Below, in pieces: positions 1 to 11,751 of a DNA stretch of 64,000 bases (its first letter is position 1; every line of letters begins with the position of its first letter). Under the pieces are notes generated by a model. It was not told the origin of the DNA, did no database searches, and saw only the letters and a list, made by a program, of their open reading frames with translations. Origin of the DNA: Entrophospora sp. SA101 (lineage: Eukaryota > Glomeromycota > Glomeromycetes > Entrophosporales > Entrophosporaceae); NCBI GenBank assembly GCA_958430865.1, contig CAUDNR010001668.1:129098-193097 (forward strand), written 5' to 3'. Made by a program: the position numbers and the translations under genes.

Positions 1-1117
1 GTTTTGCAATTGTATATAAGGGTAGCTGGTCAAATGGACCTAGGTATATTTTTGGTAATAAAAAATATTATTTTGAAGATGGTCATGTAGCATTAAAAAA
101 GTTTAAAAATAAAAACTCTCAAAATATTTCTGAAGAATTTTTAAAAGAGGTGAATAATTTGGTATAATTGACAATTAATGATTTTCAAATAATATATTAA
201 ATTTTTATTAATTTTCACAAAAGGTTCAAAAATACATTAAATGTATAGGACCTTGTCATAAGGAGATTGTTAGTATTTTTGGTATTTCACAAGATCCAGA
301 TACAAAAGGATATATTTTAGTAATGAGATATGCAAAGAATGGAAGTTTTAAAAATTATATAAAATCAAATCATATAGAATGGGGTGATAAAATTCAAATA
401 CTTTATAATCTTATTTCAGGTTTAAGCAAGCTTCATCAAGAAAGACTTATGCATTGTGATCTTCACAGTGGTAATATTTTATATTTTAAATTTTCAACCC
501 AGGCAAAGATTGCAGATTTAGGGTTATCAGGCCCAGCTGATCAGGAACCATCAAGTAAAAATAGTATATTTGGAGTACTTCCATATGTTGCACCAGAAGT
601 TTTAAATAAGAAACCTTACACACAAAAATCTGACATCTATAGCTTTGGGATTTTAATGTCAGAAACATCAACACATCAACAACCATTCAAAGATCAACCA
701 CATGATCTAGATCTTGCTTGTAGGATCTGTAGTGGCTTAAGGCCTAGTTTTTCATATAATACTCCAGAATGTTATATTAAGTTAGCATACAGATGCACAG
801 ATGCTGATCCTGAAAAAAGACCAACAGCAAATGAAATTTTAGAAATTATTACCTTTTGGAAAGATGCTATTCAATCAAATTGGAACAAATATAAATATTC
901 TGAAGAACAGCTTGATGAATTAAGAAAGATGAAAAAAATATTTAAAGAAGCAGATGAAAAACCCTTTAACCCTTCAACAATTACAGCAACTGTTCATCCA
1001 AATGCTGTTTACACAAGTAGATTATTGAATTTTGCAAATCTTCCTCAACCTGTAAACTCCAATAAAGTTACAATTATTAGCAACAATGATGGTAATTATC
1101 AATTATTTGATTATTAA
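1..1117 (+). CDS. Protein kinase (tyrosine-kinase-like), 5'-truncated by window edge
   Basis: Two exons are visible: 3-161 and 224-1117, joined across a 62-bp GT-AG intron at 162-223. The first exon holds the end of the glycine-rich loop (FAIVYKGSW) and the VAIK-type lysine (VALKKF). The second carries the catalytic loop HCDLHSGNIL, a DLG in place of DFG, an APE motif (VAPEVL) and the conserved RP near the end of the kinase fold (DPEKRP). HRD is changed to HCD, but the catalytic Asp and Asn remain, so activity is possible. A tail of about 90 residues after the kinase domain has no recognised domain. The domain resembles the serine/threonine TKL kinases that are strongly expanded in Rhizophagus. 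The start and any N-terminal domain lie outside the window. The substrate is unknown. Confidence 0.9.
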
Positions 1118-2062
1118 TCTTAAAATTCAATATCAGCATTAATAATAATCATTTTATAGAATCTAATCAAATTGATTTAGATAGTATTAATAATGGTAAT
1201 TATTTGATTATTGATTTAAATTCAATATCAATATCAATATTAATTAAATTAATCATATCTATAGATTTTAATCAAATGAATTTGAATGGTAATTATCATT
1301 ATTTATTTATTAGTTTTAAAATTAAATATCAATTTCAATATTAATATTATTTTTTTATGTATAAATTATTATATTTACAGATTCTAATCAAATGTATTTA
1401 GATATTTAGATTTATGAATAAATTTTATTCATCTGATTGCTGGAATTTTACATTAGGCTTTTTATTATTATAAGGAAGTGTACAAACACCTCTTATTATT
1501 ATCATTTTTTTAAAAAAATATTAGATACTTTATATTTTGTCTAAATCCTTCCTTGTAATTGAAGTGACCCATTACTATGCCTATTATTGTTGTAATTATT
1601 ATTATTAATAATATTTTATATTCAAGCATTTATATATATTAACTTTTGAGCTACACTCATTGATTAATTGCAAACTTTTATATTCCATGCTCATCAATTA
1701 AGTCACTTTACAAATTTATCTAACAATTTTCTTGCTTACTGCCTCTTTTTTGTACTTAGAAAACTTTGACAATCTGTAAGTGCACTTTATGGTACAATTT
1801 ATGTAAAGTGGCAAAAGTTCCTTTGACCACTTAAAACTTTATTAATTTGGTCTCTTTACAAGACTCCTTAAACTGTTCATTTAACAGCTGTGTGTTTACA
1901 ACAATTACTTTAACACAAATAAAAAATGATAATGAAAAAAAATTTTCTTATTTTATTATTGAATTTTACAAAAAATACTTGGTCCTAGTCCCTTGCCATT
2001 AGAATGTGATCATGAAAACCACCAGCCATAGTCAGTTTAATATTGGTGAGTAATGATCATGA
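1118..2062. other. AT-rich intergenic stretch, nothing recognised
   Basis: This stretch after the kinase stop codon is made of simple AT-rich sequence with repeated TAT/AATAT motifs. I see no coding frame, RNA gene or clear element in it. Confidence 0.5.
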
Positions 2063-2332
2063 AACTACAATATTTGGACCAATGGAGAACCAATCACAGT
2101 CCCTGAGCCTTATAAAACTTACAAAAGGCCAATTGGAGGACTTACATTTAAAGATGAAATTCCAGAACTGGTTCAAGCAGATACTAGCACAGAAGGTGAC
2201 ACAGCTGAACCAAGATTAATCATACCATTAACTAGTGGAAGAGATAGCAGATATAGAACAGCTGGTGTACCCTATGCAAAGTTTGCACACTTAAAACATA
2301 CTTATTATACCACTAAAACACACTTATTTTAA
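2063..2332 (+). pseudogene. Open frame without ATG, possible decayed exon
   Basis: This frame is open for 89 codons between an upstream TGA and a downstream TAA, and contains no ATG. Its composition is protein-like (for example WTNGEPITVPEPY and EPRLIIPLTSGRDSRY), unlike the flanking AT-rich sequence. I do not recognise the family. It could be a remnant of a mobile-element protein or a lost exon, and no partner exon is visible on either side. Confidence 0.3.
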
Positions 2333-2436
2333 GTAGAATTTAATTAATGTTTTGAATAACTAATTTTTTTTCTTTAATTGTTGTGTGAAAATAACCCATT
2401 GTTTAACTATGATCCCATTTTTGAAAAAAGAAATAT

Positions 2437-3010
2437 TAATACAATGTTATATATAATAAAATTTATTATTGATAATAATAATATATTGTTACTTCATTTA
2501 TGCTTTGATGATCATGTGTAACTAATAGTAAATTTGGAAGAAAAGAAATCAATGTTATATATTAATAAGAATTATTATTAATAATATATTCCATAATAAT
2601 GAACCTCGTTAATACAATAAATAGTATATTATTACTTACTATTACCTTGATGATCGCGTGAATAATAATAACAATAAACCATAAACCCGTTAATACAATG
2701 TTATATATGTATACAATAAATTATTAATAATATTATTATTAGTAATATACTATTACTTACCTTGATGGCTGCGTGTATAATAATAACAATAAACCATAAT
2801 AATAAACCCGTTAATACAATGTTATGTATACAATAAATTAATAATATTATTAGTAGTAGTAATATATTATTACTTACCTTGATGGTCGCGTGCATAATAA
2901 TAATAATAATAATAAACCCGTTAATACAATGTGTATACAATAAATTATTATTAATAATATATTAATATATTATTACTTACCACGTAACAATAAGCCATAA
3001 TAATAAATTA
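2437..3010. repeat. Imperfect tandem repeat, about 110-120 bp unit
   Basis: A block beginning TTAATACAAT and followed by ATA-rich sequence, ACTTACCTTGATG and a GCGTG motif recurs at 2609, 2691, 2811 and 2921. The spacings are 82, 120 and 110 bp. More diverged copies lie on both sides. The array explains the apparent reverse-strand hydrophobic open frame here. Confidence 0.75.
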
Positions 3011-3399
3011 GTTATACTTACGTTGCATACAGTTATATACAATAAGAATTATTATTTATATTATTACTTACCACCCACCATTATACTTTGAACAATAATC
3101 CAATCCGATTGTTTAATTGGTAGATCTGTTTTTTTTTTTGAAAAAAACAAACATTAATATGATGTTATATACAATAAGTTATTAGTAGCAATATTATTCA
3201 TTATCTGCTACTGTTATGTTTCCCCATTATCTGTTTTTTGAAGTTACATTTCTTTTAATGAATAGATGAATGAGTGAACGAAATAAAATAAACCAACATT
3301 TCTAATTTATTAATCAAAGATCCATACGTTGTTTGTTTATAAGTCAAATGTTATTATATACTGTCTTTTGATTAGCTCCTATTTTTTAACGATATATAC

Positions 3400-3640
3400 C
3401 AGAGTTTAAAGATGTAGTTTTCATTAGTGTTCCTATTCAAATATCAAAAATCGAAATGGTATTCGAATATTCACATTAATCAGCATATTCGAAATTGGTG
3501 TCAAATAATTTTATATATTCGAATATCCGTAACACTTTCGAATATTAATTTAAATCGCGTTTCAACGGACAACGGATTTTTTGGTAGGATTTTAGTAATA
3601 AGTATATACTAATCGCGTTACAACGGGTTCACGTGATATA
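3400..3640. repeat. TTCGAATA-rich repeat block
   Basis: The motif TATTCGAATATTCG and variants recur here. They are followed by two direct copies of a sequence like AATCGCGTTNCAACGG, about 70 bp apart (near 3533 and 3611). The same CGTTNCAACG core occurs at the ends of the pogo-like repeats at 4302-4362 and 40236-40258, so this may be part of a related non-autonomous element. Confidence 0.45.
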
Positions 3641-3743
3641 GATTTTATAAAAAAAAACCACATTACTATGTTAAGATTAATTCATTGCTAAATAATAATA
3701 TAAACAAATTGAATAATTCTCAAAATATCACATTGCTGCTACT

Positions 3744-3920
3744 AATCAGAAATTTTCCATATTTCTAAATAATAATTTTACACGAATAATTAAACACACA
3801 TTACTAAATAATAATATTAATCAAATTTTCCATATTTCTAAATAATGATTTTACATGAATAATTAAACACACATCACTAAATAATAATATTAAATCAAAT
3901 CTTTCATATTTCTGAATTGA
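3744..3920. repeat. 73-bp tandem repeat, about 2.4 copies
   Basis: The unit starting AAATTTTCCATATTTCTAAA occurs at 3750 and 3823, and in a more diverged form at 3897, giving a period of 73-74 bp. Each unit includes TTTTACAYGAATAATTAAAC. It lies just upstream of the small open frame at 4012. Confidence 0.75.
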
Positions 3921-4011
3921 TAATAAATAAATATCTTCTAATAATTCTACATAATCAACATTTTCTTTGATTTCTTTAAATTAATAAATCTCTAAATTCT
4001 ACGAAATTAAA

Positions 4012-4152
4012 ATGTCTCGACAACTATCTTCTTTTTCCAAAAAATGTGAAAAAGCTTTTGAAACTACTTTTAATTTTCTTGAACAAAATAATATACAAGC
4101 AGATTATAATGAATTAAAAGCTTTAAAATCATTGGAAAAAAAAATCATATAG
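4012..4152 (+). CDS. Small open reading frame, 46 aa, hypothetical
   Basis: The frame opens with ATG (MSRQLSSFSKKCEKAFETTF) and ends at TAG. The composition looks protein-like and it has an A-rich Kozak-like context (AAATTAAAATG). No family is recognised. It could be the first exon of a lost gene, because no downstream exon is visible before the element at 4302. Confidence 0.3.
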   Translation: MSRQLSSFSKKCEKAFETTFNFLEQNNIQADYNELKALKSLEKKII

Positions 4153-4301
4153 TATTCAAAATTCAATACAAACAAACATTACTAGTTTTCAGTAAATAAT
4201 TGACTATTAATTATCGTTTTAATTTTTTGTAAATTTTACTGCATTATATCATTAAGTATTATCATTAAAAAAATTTTCCTGTTGATCCTGTCGATCATTA
4301 T

Positions 4302-4362
4302 CTCGTTTCAACGGATTTAGGTGGTCAGTCCCATAGCTCCGTTGAAACGAGGTTTGACTGTA
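4302..4362 (-). mobile_element. End of pogo/mariner-like MITE
   Basis: Read on the minus strand the block begins TACAGTCAAACCTCG, the kind of terminal sequence seen in pogo/Tigger and other Tc1-mariner elements, which target TA. It contains a perfect 14-bp inverted pair, CTCGTTTCAACGGA at 4302-4315 and TCCGTTGAAACGAG at 4338-4351. A second copy of the end lies at 40236-40258. The opposite end was not found. Confidence 0.5.
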
Positions 4363-5606
4363 GTGTGCCCCGATGATACAATGATGCAACTGAATTTTCA
4401 GGGGGGACATTGCCCTGAGATTTACCGAGATTGCATAAATTGTCAAGGATGTTTTCACTAATCTTCTCAGATCAGGGATGGCTGCTGGCATGCTAGCCGA
4501 AAAGTTTCCTGCAACGATCCCACCTCTAGGTAAGAATGGCTTTGTGGCCAAGTCACAACTCTGGAGGAATATTAAAAGAATCTGCAACTTGTTTCAAGCA
4601 CCAGGAGGTTACAATTCAGAGCAGGGTTGGTAGCCCCGAAATTGCATTTGGGCTCTGGTGTTAAGAGAAAGTTGTAAAATAGTGTTTGTCTTGTATAATC
4701 ATTTTCATAAATGCTCTGTTTTTTAATATTAACCAATTTAATAATTTTGGGTTGGGGACTGGATGGGTTTTTGCCCAACTATTCTTCTGTCCTATAGATT
4801 AAAATTATTGCATGATTATATATATCTTTGTCAGCAATATTGTAACAATTTAACGCGATATAATTACTTTCGTGGATGTGTAACATTCAATTTAATAACG
4901 TGACACATCATTAATTTTATTTGTAACATTTATTATTCGCGTTGTTTTAATTACATTATTTATCTTATTACTATTTATACCTATGTCCAATAATCCGGAT
5001 AGATTGATAAGATAACTTTGTAATTTTACAATAATTAAATTACTTATTTCGCTTTTAAACATTGAATGTTTACAAATATGGCCAACAAGAAAAAAGTCAT
5101 AAAATAGTTTGGATTTTGTTATGTTATGTATAAATTAATCATTTTCATAAATTTTCTATTTTTCTTTAATTTTTGTTTGACCAACTGAACTTGTTGTTTA
5201 AATGGGGTAGGGTTGTTAGTAAGTTTGTGTGCCACCAACAAGACAGCAACCCAGGACTCAAAACTCTGAGTTCAGGGAAAATCCAAAACAACAACCCAGG
5301 TTGCAACTTTCTGAGTTGCAGAATTTTCAAGCCAGTCTTAACACCAACTTTATTCTAGTGAGTGAGGGGTATAACACAAAGCAACCATCACATAAATGCC
5401 AGCTATCAGTGATCAACGCCCATATGATAACAGCCAAACCTGGTCTGAGGGAAGATAAGTAAAAGTTTTGTCCAAAGCCTTCCAACATGTTCAACACTCC
5501 TTCACCTGTGGAAAACATTCATTGCATCACGATTGCATGTTTGTGACAGGAAATTTTTATTAAATCTGACACCTGTGATCAACATCAGATTTATTATTCA
5601 TAATAA
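4363..5606. other. Intergenic, moderately GC-richer unique sequence
   Basis: Two patches, about 4370-4790 and 5200-5540, are less AT-rich than their surroundings and contain short overlapping open frames on both strands. No frame is convincing and no domain is recognised. They may be remnants of old repeats. I see no tRNA or other RNA gene. Confidence 0.35.
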
Positions 5607-5854
5607 GGTTTCTGGCCCAAACTGTTTTCTCAAAGCCCAAACTAGTTTGGGCAATTTGGGCCTCTCGACATTTTTTATAAGCGTGAACATTAAAAAACTA
5701 TATGAATCAACTTGTTTTAACTTAAACAACTTTAAAATAATTACGCCCATTTCGGCTAATAACAAAAAGTAGTTTGGGCTTATAAAAAAATAATTTTTGC
5801 CCAAAGTATTTGGGCAATTTCGGCTACTAATAGAAGCAGTTTTGGCCAGAAACT
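5607..5854. mobile_element. MITE, 248 bp, with 18-bp terminal inverted repeats
   Basis: The left end GGTTTCTGGCCCAAACTG and the right end CAGTTTTGGCCAGAAACT match as inverted repeats at 16 of 18 positions. The interior contains further copies of GCCCAAACTA and TTTGGGCAATT in both orientations and no coding frame. The target-site duplication is not clear. The structure is that of a small non-autonomous DNA transposon. Confidence 0.65.
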
Positions 5855-5887
5855 ATATAAAAGCGATAAAAGAACAAAATATTTTAA

Positions 5888-6030
5888 TGAGAGAAGTGTG
5901 AATGCAAAAATTAAATGGTTAGATACAGTAGATATTATTATTAGAATAAGAAAATTTAATTTTGCATATGAATTTTTTAAGCTTTATTTATATCCCGAAA
6001 AACAATCTGATGTTTTTAAAACAAACTAAT
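5888..6030 (+). pseudogene. Short protein-like frame, probable gene remnant
   Basis: Directly after the MITE an open frame reads ERSVNAKIKWLDTVDIII and continues to KQSDVFKTN before a TAA. It has no ATG of its own and no partner exon. The MITE may have split an older coding sequence. The function is unknown. Confidence 0.25.
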
Positions 6031-6429
6031 CATTCGCTACAAAGTTAGTTAATAATAGACAATTATTTTATTTAACTAATTATCATTACCATTTGAAACC
6101 TTTAAAGAGTATTATAAAGAAAAAATTTAATATTTGTTAGATAGAAGATATAAAATAAAATATGGCGAATGAGCAGTTTCAGACATCTTGTAAAGGAAAA
6201 CAAAAAAGATCAAATAAGAATACAATGAATGTATTCTTGTAAATAAGATCAAATAAAAATACAACAAATTTATTCTTGCAAAAAAAATCAATAAATATAT
6301 TGTAAAAAAGAAAGGATAAATGTACTCTTGTAAAAAGATCAAACAATGAATGTATTGTAGAAAAAGGAAAAAATTAATGTATTGTATAAAAATACAAACT
6401 TGAACTTTTTGAAAATAGATGATTGTACA

Positions 6430-6644
6430 TTCGGAATTTATGTTGCACGATTTTCATTGCAAATATCACGTGAAAGTACGGGCGTGCATTTGGAGGGTAG
6501 TTTTATATAATTGGGAATGAAAAAAGACCGTGCAATGCATGTATAGAGGGTGCACTTATCTCTTAAGTCCCGAGCTCGGGAATGAGTGTGAGCGTGCATT
6601 TAGAGAGGGTGTGCATTTATGGGGGACATTTAGGGGGGTTGACT
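6430..6644 (-). mobile_element. MITE-like element, one end recognised
   Basis: On the minus strand it starts TACAGTCAACCCCCCTAAAT and contains repeated TAAATGCACG and CTCATTCCC motifs. The same end and motifs occur in plus orientation from 15680. The GC content is well above the neighbourhood. The inner end near 6430 is not defined, and no transposase is encoded. Confidence 0.45.
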
Positions 6645-6969
6645 GTATTGTTTTGGGTGAGAATATTTTGAAAATGAATAAATTTTTAGCTAATTTATAT
6701 TTATCGAATTTTTCAATAAAAAGGATTAATACATTTATCATCTGCCTCATATCAAAATTTGTGTAATTTTTTATGTTATCAACAAAATAGATCTTCAGGT
6801 AAAAACGCGGCTCAAGATGAAGGAATTTTTTGTAAAATTTGGGCGTTGAATTGAAAACAAGTAATTGTTTTGTTGTAGAAAATGTGTTTGTAGATCAAAT
6901 ATGTAAAGATTCACTTTATTTTTCGCTTTTTATAAAAAATTAATCAACTATAAAAATTCTGCCACTATT

Positions 6970-7430
6970 TTTTTAACTATATGAGAAAAATTTTAATTAT
7001 TACATGCAGATTGCAAAAAATCAATCATTTTTTTCAACAAAAAAATCGAAAAATAAATATATGGCTGCATTTTGAAAAGTTTGAAAATTTGCCTGGTTAC
7101 AAACAAAATAATACAAGATGTAAATATTGTAATTATAAATTATATGATCAAGTAGAAGATGTGAAGGACATTTAAGATGCAAATCAGTACCAGCTCAAGT
7201 TTCTTAATACAAATAATAAATAATACTAATAGCAATAGCAACGAATCATCTTCACCATCATTATCAACAACAACAACAACAACAATAACAACAAATTCAA
7301 GAGTAATTTATCAGTTTATTAATAATTTCCTAGACCGAATTTCAAAACTGAACAAGAAGAACTAGAACTACCGTTTGCAAAACAAATTATCAATGTTTAT
7401 AAATTACAAATCATGAAGATAAAATGCTGA
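6970..7430 (+). pseudogene. Decayed hAT transposase, N-terminal BED-finger region
   Basis: The first frame reads WLHFEKFENLPGYKQ then TRCKYCNYKLYDQVEDVK, the pattern of a BED-type zinc finger (aromatic pair, CxxC). A stop then falls where the second zinc-ligand helix should be. A second frame, rich in Ser, Thr and Asn, follows. A third frame has EQEELELPFAKQIINV, typical of the region after the BED finger in fungal hAT transposases. At least one stop and one frameshift separate the parts, and no catalytic domain follows. Confidence 0.6.
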
Positions 7431-8221
7431 TTATAACGATAGTGATAGTCGAACATCTGAAGTTTTTAAAAATTCAGAAATTCATATTAATATTAATTTC
7501 TACGAAAGAACCGGTTGAAATTATAGTAATAGTAATAGCAACTTGTATATTTATTTATTTAATTATTTATTAGTTAATTCTCTTTTTTGGAATTCTAATT
7601 ACGATAATCAAAACTTTTTATTGTCACATCTTCTAATGAACTCATAATAATAACGACTTAATTGATAAATTGTTAGATTCTGCTTTGAGGATATTCTCCA
7701 TCATTGTATTTTTATAAACCATCCATTCTTCTTGATATTCAAAAATTTTTTTTTATTAATGGAACAAAATATTTATCGACCGATTCCTTTTTCTATTCAA
7801 AAATGTTCTAGCAAAAATATTACTCTATGATTAGAAATATTATCATTTTTTGAGATTCCACTCATGAATAGTGTATATATTAAATCTCTATTTTTCGTGA
7901 AAATTTATTCTTATTCCGTGCAAACACATATTAATATTAATATTAATATAGCCGGATTTTTTTTCGGAAAAGTTTTCGTATTTAAATGAAAGTTACACTT
8001 CTATTAGATAAACGTCAGTTTTTTTTGGTTTAATAAGAAAGCGAACTTGTCAAAAATTTATCCTTTTGGCCACTATTTTCTGCCCACGAAATGGAAAATT
8101 TATCTGATCTTTGCTTTCTCGTTCAGGTTAGATTGCTGCCTGTTCAGTCTAAGAAATTCATTTTAGGTAAATATTTATTATTGATTTTCAATGCCTTCAC
8201 TTTCCTTAATTATAATTTTTT
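7431..8221. other. Intergenic, no feature recognised
   Basis: AT-rich sequence with a run of ATATTA repeats near 7930. I see no coding frame or element. Confidence 0.4.
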
Positions 8222-8332
8222 TGCCTGTTGTATGTGAAATTGAAATATTATGGAATTCTGATTGACTAATTTGAATTTCACATATGTGAATTGCGAATTC
8301 ACATAATTTCATTTTCGCGTACAACATGCCAA
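8222..8332. mobile_element. Palindromic MITE, about 105 bp
   Basis: TGTTGTATGTGAAATTGAAA at 8226 and ATTTCATTTTCGCGTACAAC at 8306 are imperfect inverted repeats, and the complementarity extends outward into poly-T/GCC and TGCC/poly-A. A 21-bp block at 8261-8281 is repeated exactly at 51030-51050 in a second, larger copy. Confidence 0.6.
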
Positions 8333-8608
8333 AAAAATATAAAACACTCATTATAAATCCATATAAAGCTAATCACCATGATCACGTTGTATTTGTAGCA
8401 CATTAGTGATGTTTAACAATTCATTCACTTTGTCTTTGTTGTAGTGTTTCCTTGTATGAGATGAAAGACACTTATAAATAATATTCTTTTTGTAATTTCA
8501 AAATGCACTTCTCTTTATGAACTCTTAAATTTTAGAAGATTGAGAGTCTTTAGTTAATTATCGTCCGGGTAAACCAAAAAAAAAAGGATTAGTATGGTGA
8601 AAAAAAAC

Positions 8609-8685
<77 letters not shown>
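8609..8685. repeat. (TTA)n microsatellite
   Basis: An uninterrupted ATT/TTA trinucleotide run of about 77 bp. Similar shorter runs are at 10225-10255 and 11698-11751. Confidence 0.95.
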
Positions 8686-8686
<1 letters not shown>

Positions 8687-10336
8687 TTTCGGGGAACGGG
8701 TAATAGATTCCGTGTTTTTTATTCCGACTGTTTTTATGAGCTTATTGCGGATTGGTTTGGAAAAAATTAGCAAATAAAATTTTTATATTTAAATAATTAT
8801 TCTTAATCCTGATTATCTGAACATATTCTAATTAAAGCAATGAAAACCCAAATTCGGGAAGTTTTTAAATCATAACAAGTTGGTTGGCAATTAAATTGAT
8901 TAAAATAGTTATAGCATACCTTTTTATTTTCTTTATTATTATAATCATTCATTTGCAAAAAGGTAAAAATTTCCGGAAAAAACTGGTAATTTTGTACGCT
9001 ACTTGTCACGTTTACATTTTCTCCCACGAGTATCATTGTGCTGATTACCTGCACCGCGTAATGCACTAGTAAAAACGTGTGGACGTCGTGGATGCGTCAA
9101 GCAAAATTTTGGTCCCTCAAAAACCTTTAGATGTGTGCCTCTTGCGATTCCGTAGTATACTTTTAAAGTATATTACAGGAACACAACAAGAGTCACCCGC
9201 GACGTCGATGTTTACACTCGAGACACCTTATTGTGGACTTCTAAATACGACTAGCACTTTGAAATTAATACTCGAGCTAAATACTTATATATATAATCAT
9301 TTTGGACGTCAAATAAAAAAATATCTTATCAAAGAGTTTTTTAAGCGTGTTGATTGCGAATTACTTCTTTACACATTAAATTATACAATCTTGTTCGTTT
9401 TACTTTGATTGATTGTTTGCTTGCTTTAGGGTTTAAAGTTTGCTTTTGGCAGTTTTTACATCAATATAATATGATTCACTCGCATAATTCGTAAAATACT
9501 AATTCGTTCCAACCACTCGGTAATAATAATAAGATATTATAGTTTGTAAAGTCAATTGTTTATCATAAGATCATCAACAACAAAAAATAATAGACGGAAC
9601 TATCTTGGATCTTATGATTCGTTTTCAACCATAGATAATTGGGTTACGGAAGATTTACAATCATCTTTAAAACAACAAATGACTATGGATTCAGTTATCT
9701 GTGGAATACTTATGGAGAAAGCGACTCTCTTCATTTCACATCATCAAAGTAAAAAAGAAAAATATTGACTTAATATAGAAAATAATGTTCTATGTTGATC
9801 TGAATGGGAGATAGATAAATGGTCACACTGCTAATCAGAGGAGGTTTTAATTATTTAAATATAAAAAGGATTATAGTAACTATATTATCATTATCGATGA
9901 AACAATTAAATGTTTGAAAGAATGCTTACTATTTATATAAGAATTGATTTACAAATAGGGGTAGTATTAGAATTAGTATTAGTATTAATATATTAATATT
10001 AATATGTCCGGAATCCGGAATGCTCGCAGGCTAATCAAATATTAATATGAAAAAAATTATTGTAATTAATATTAACAAATTTGTAGTCACTGGAAAAATT
10101 CGAGGTAACACGCGCCAGAACATCAAGGAATAATTACACTATAAATAGAAAATTTATATTATTAATATAAAATCATACACAATACACAAATAAATGGGTT
10201 CTTAAAATATCCGACCGATTATTTCATTATTATTATTATTATTATTATTATTACTTTAATATTAATAGTTTAGTGTAGATAGATTTTCCTTTATTATTTT
10301 TTTTTTCACATTTTAACGAATCGATCAAAAAGAAGT
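8686..10336. other. Intergenic upstream of the P4-ATPase
   Basis: The stretch around 9000-9260 is less AT-rich and holds a 109-codon frame that starts only at GTG. A 17-bp palindrome around TATACTTTTAAAGTATA lies near 9163-9179. A 70-codon frame at 9556-9768 starts only at TTG. I do not consider either frame a supported gene. The P4-ATPase promoter presumably lies in the last few hundred bases, where (TTA)n and T-rich sequence precede the ATG. Confidence 0.4.
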
Positions 10337-11697
10337 ATGTTTGATCGGTGTAAACATAAATCACCACTACTTCCACGTCAAGTGTTTGTAAATGAGCAAA
10401 TACCTTCAAATAATCTCGACAAAAATGGAAGGCCAAAACAATATGTTAGCAATAAAGTAAAAACTTCAAAATATACAGTATTCACATTTATACCAAAAAA
10501 TTTATATGAACAATTTCGTAGAATTGCCAATTTTTTCTTTTTGACACTTGTGATTCTACAATGGTTTCCTGAATTTGCAACTATTTCACCTGTGGTAGCT
10601 GCTTTGCCAATGTTTATAATAACGGGCATAACAGCTATCAAAGATGGTTTTGAAGATTTTAAAAGACATGTTACTGATAGATCTGTAAATAATAGAAAAA
10701 CATGGACATTAGGGAATTGGATAAATGTAAATTATCCTTATTCTGATTCTGATTCAAATTCAAATTCAATTATTGAATGGATAAAAAAAAAAAATTCTAA
10801 ATATATACCAAACACAAATAATAAAATAAAAGATCCTGAATGGAAACAAACAATGTTTAAAAATGTTCGCGTAGGTGATTTTATCAAATTATTTAACGAT
10901 GATTTCATTCCAGCTGGTAAGAAATTTTTTTGATTTTTTTATAAACTTTTAATTCATGATGATTTAATATAATATAATTTACCAATTAATTTAGACATAA
11001 TAATTCTTTCAACTTCTGAACCTAATTCATTATGTTATGTGGAAACAAAAAATCTTGACGGAGAAACTAATCTTAAGATTCGACAAAGTGCGCCGAAAAC
11101 AAGCCATTTAAAAGACCCGATAGATTGTACTTCAATAAAATTTTATGTAGATTCTGAACCTCCAACAACTGATTTATTTAGTTATAATGCAGCTTTGGTA
11201 TTTCCAGATGATTTATCCGGTAATTCTTCATCCAATATCAACACTATAACAGATTCTACACCACGAAAAGACCCAATAAATTTGAATTCAATATTATTAA
11301 GAGGATGTGTGTTGAAAAATACTGAATGGGTCATTGGTTTGGTGGTATTTACTGGTACTGATACTAAATTATCTTTAAATTCTGGTGAAACTCCATCAAA
11401 AAGAAGTAGAATTGAAAAAAAAATGAATCCTCAAGTGTACGTTTTTTAAATTTGATGGTTTTTTTTCCCCAATATATTATTCTTTTACTAATTATTTTTC
11501 ATATTAAATTAATTAGTATTGCGAATTTATCCATATTAGCATTAATGTGTCTATTCTGTTCGATTGCAACTAGAATCTGGCAGTCGTATTTTACAGATGT
11601 ACCATTTTTTGATTCTGTTGAGAATTCTATAGAAATTGATGCGTTTTTGACATTTTGGTAAACTCATTAACTAATTATTGTAATATATATATATATA

Positions 11698-11751
<54 letters not shown>

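Noticed and set aside
9079..9408. 109-codon plus-strand frame
   Set aside because: It starts only at GTG, has no conserved motif and no partner exon, so it is probably a chance frame in a less AT-rich patch.
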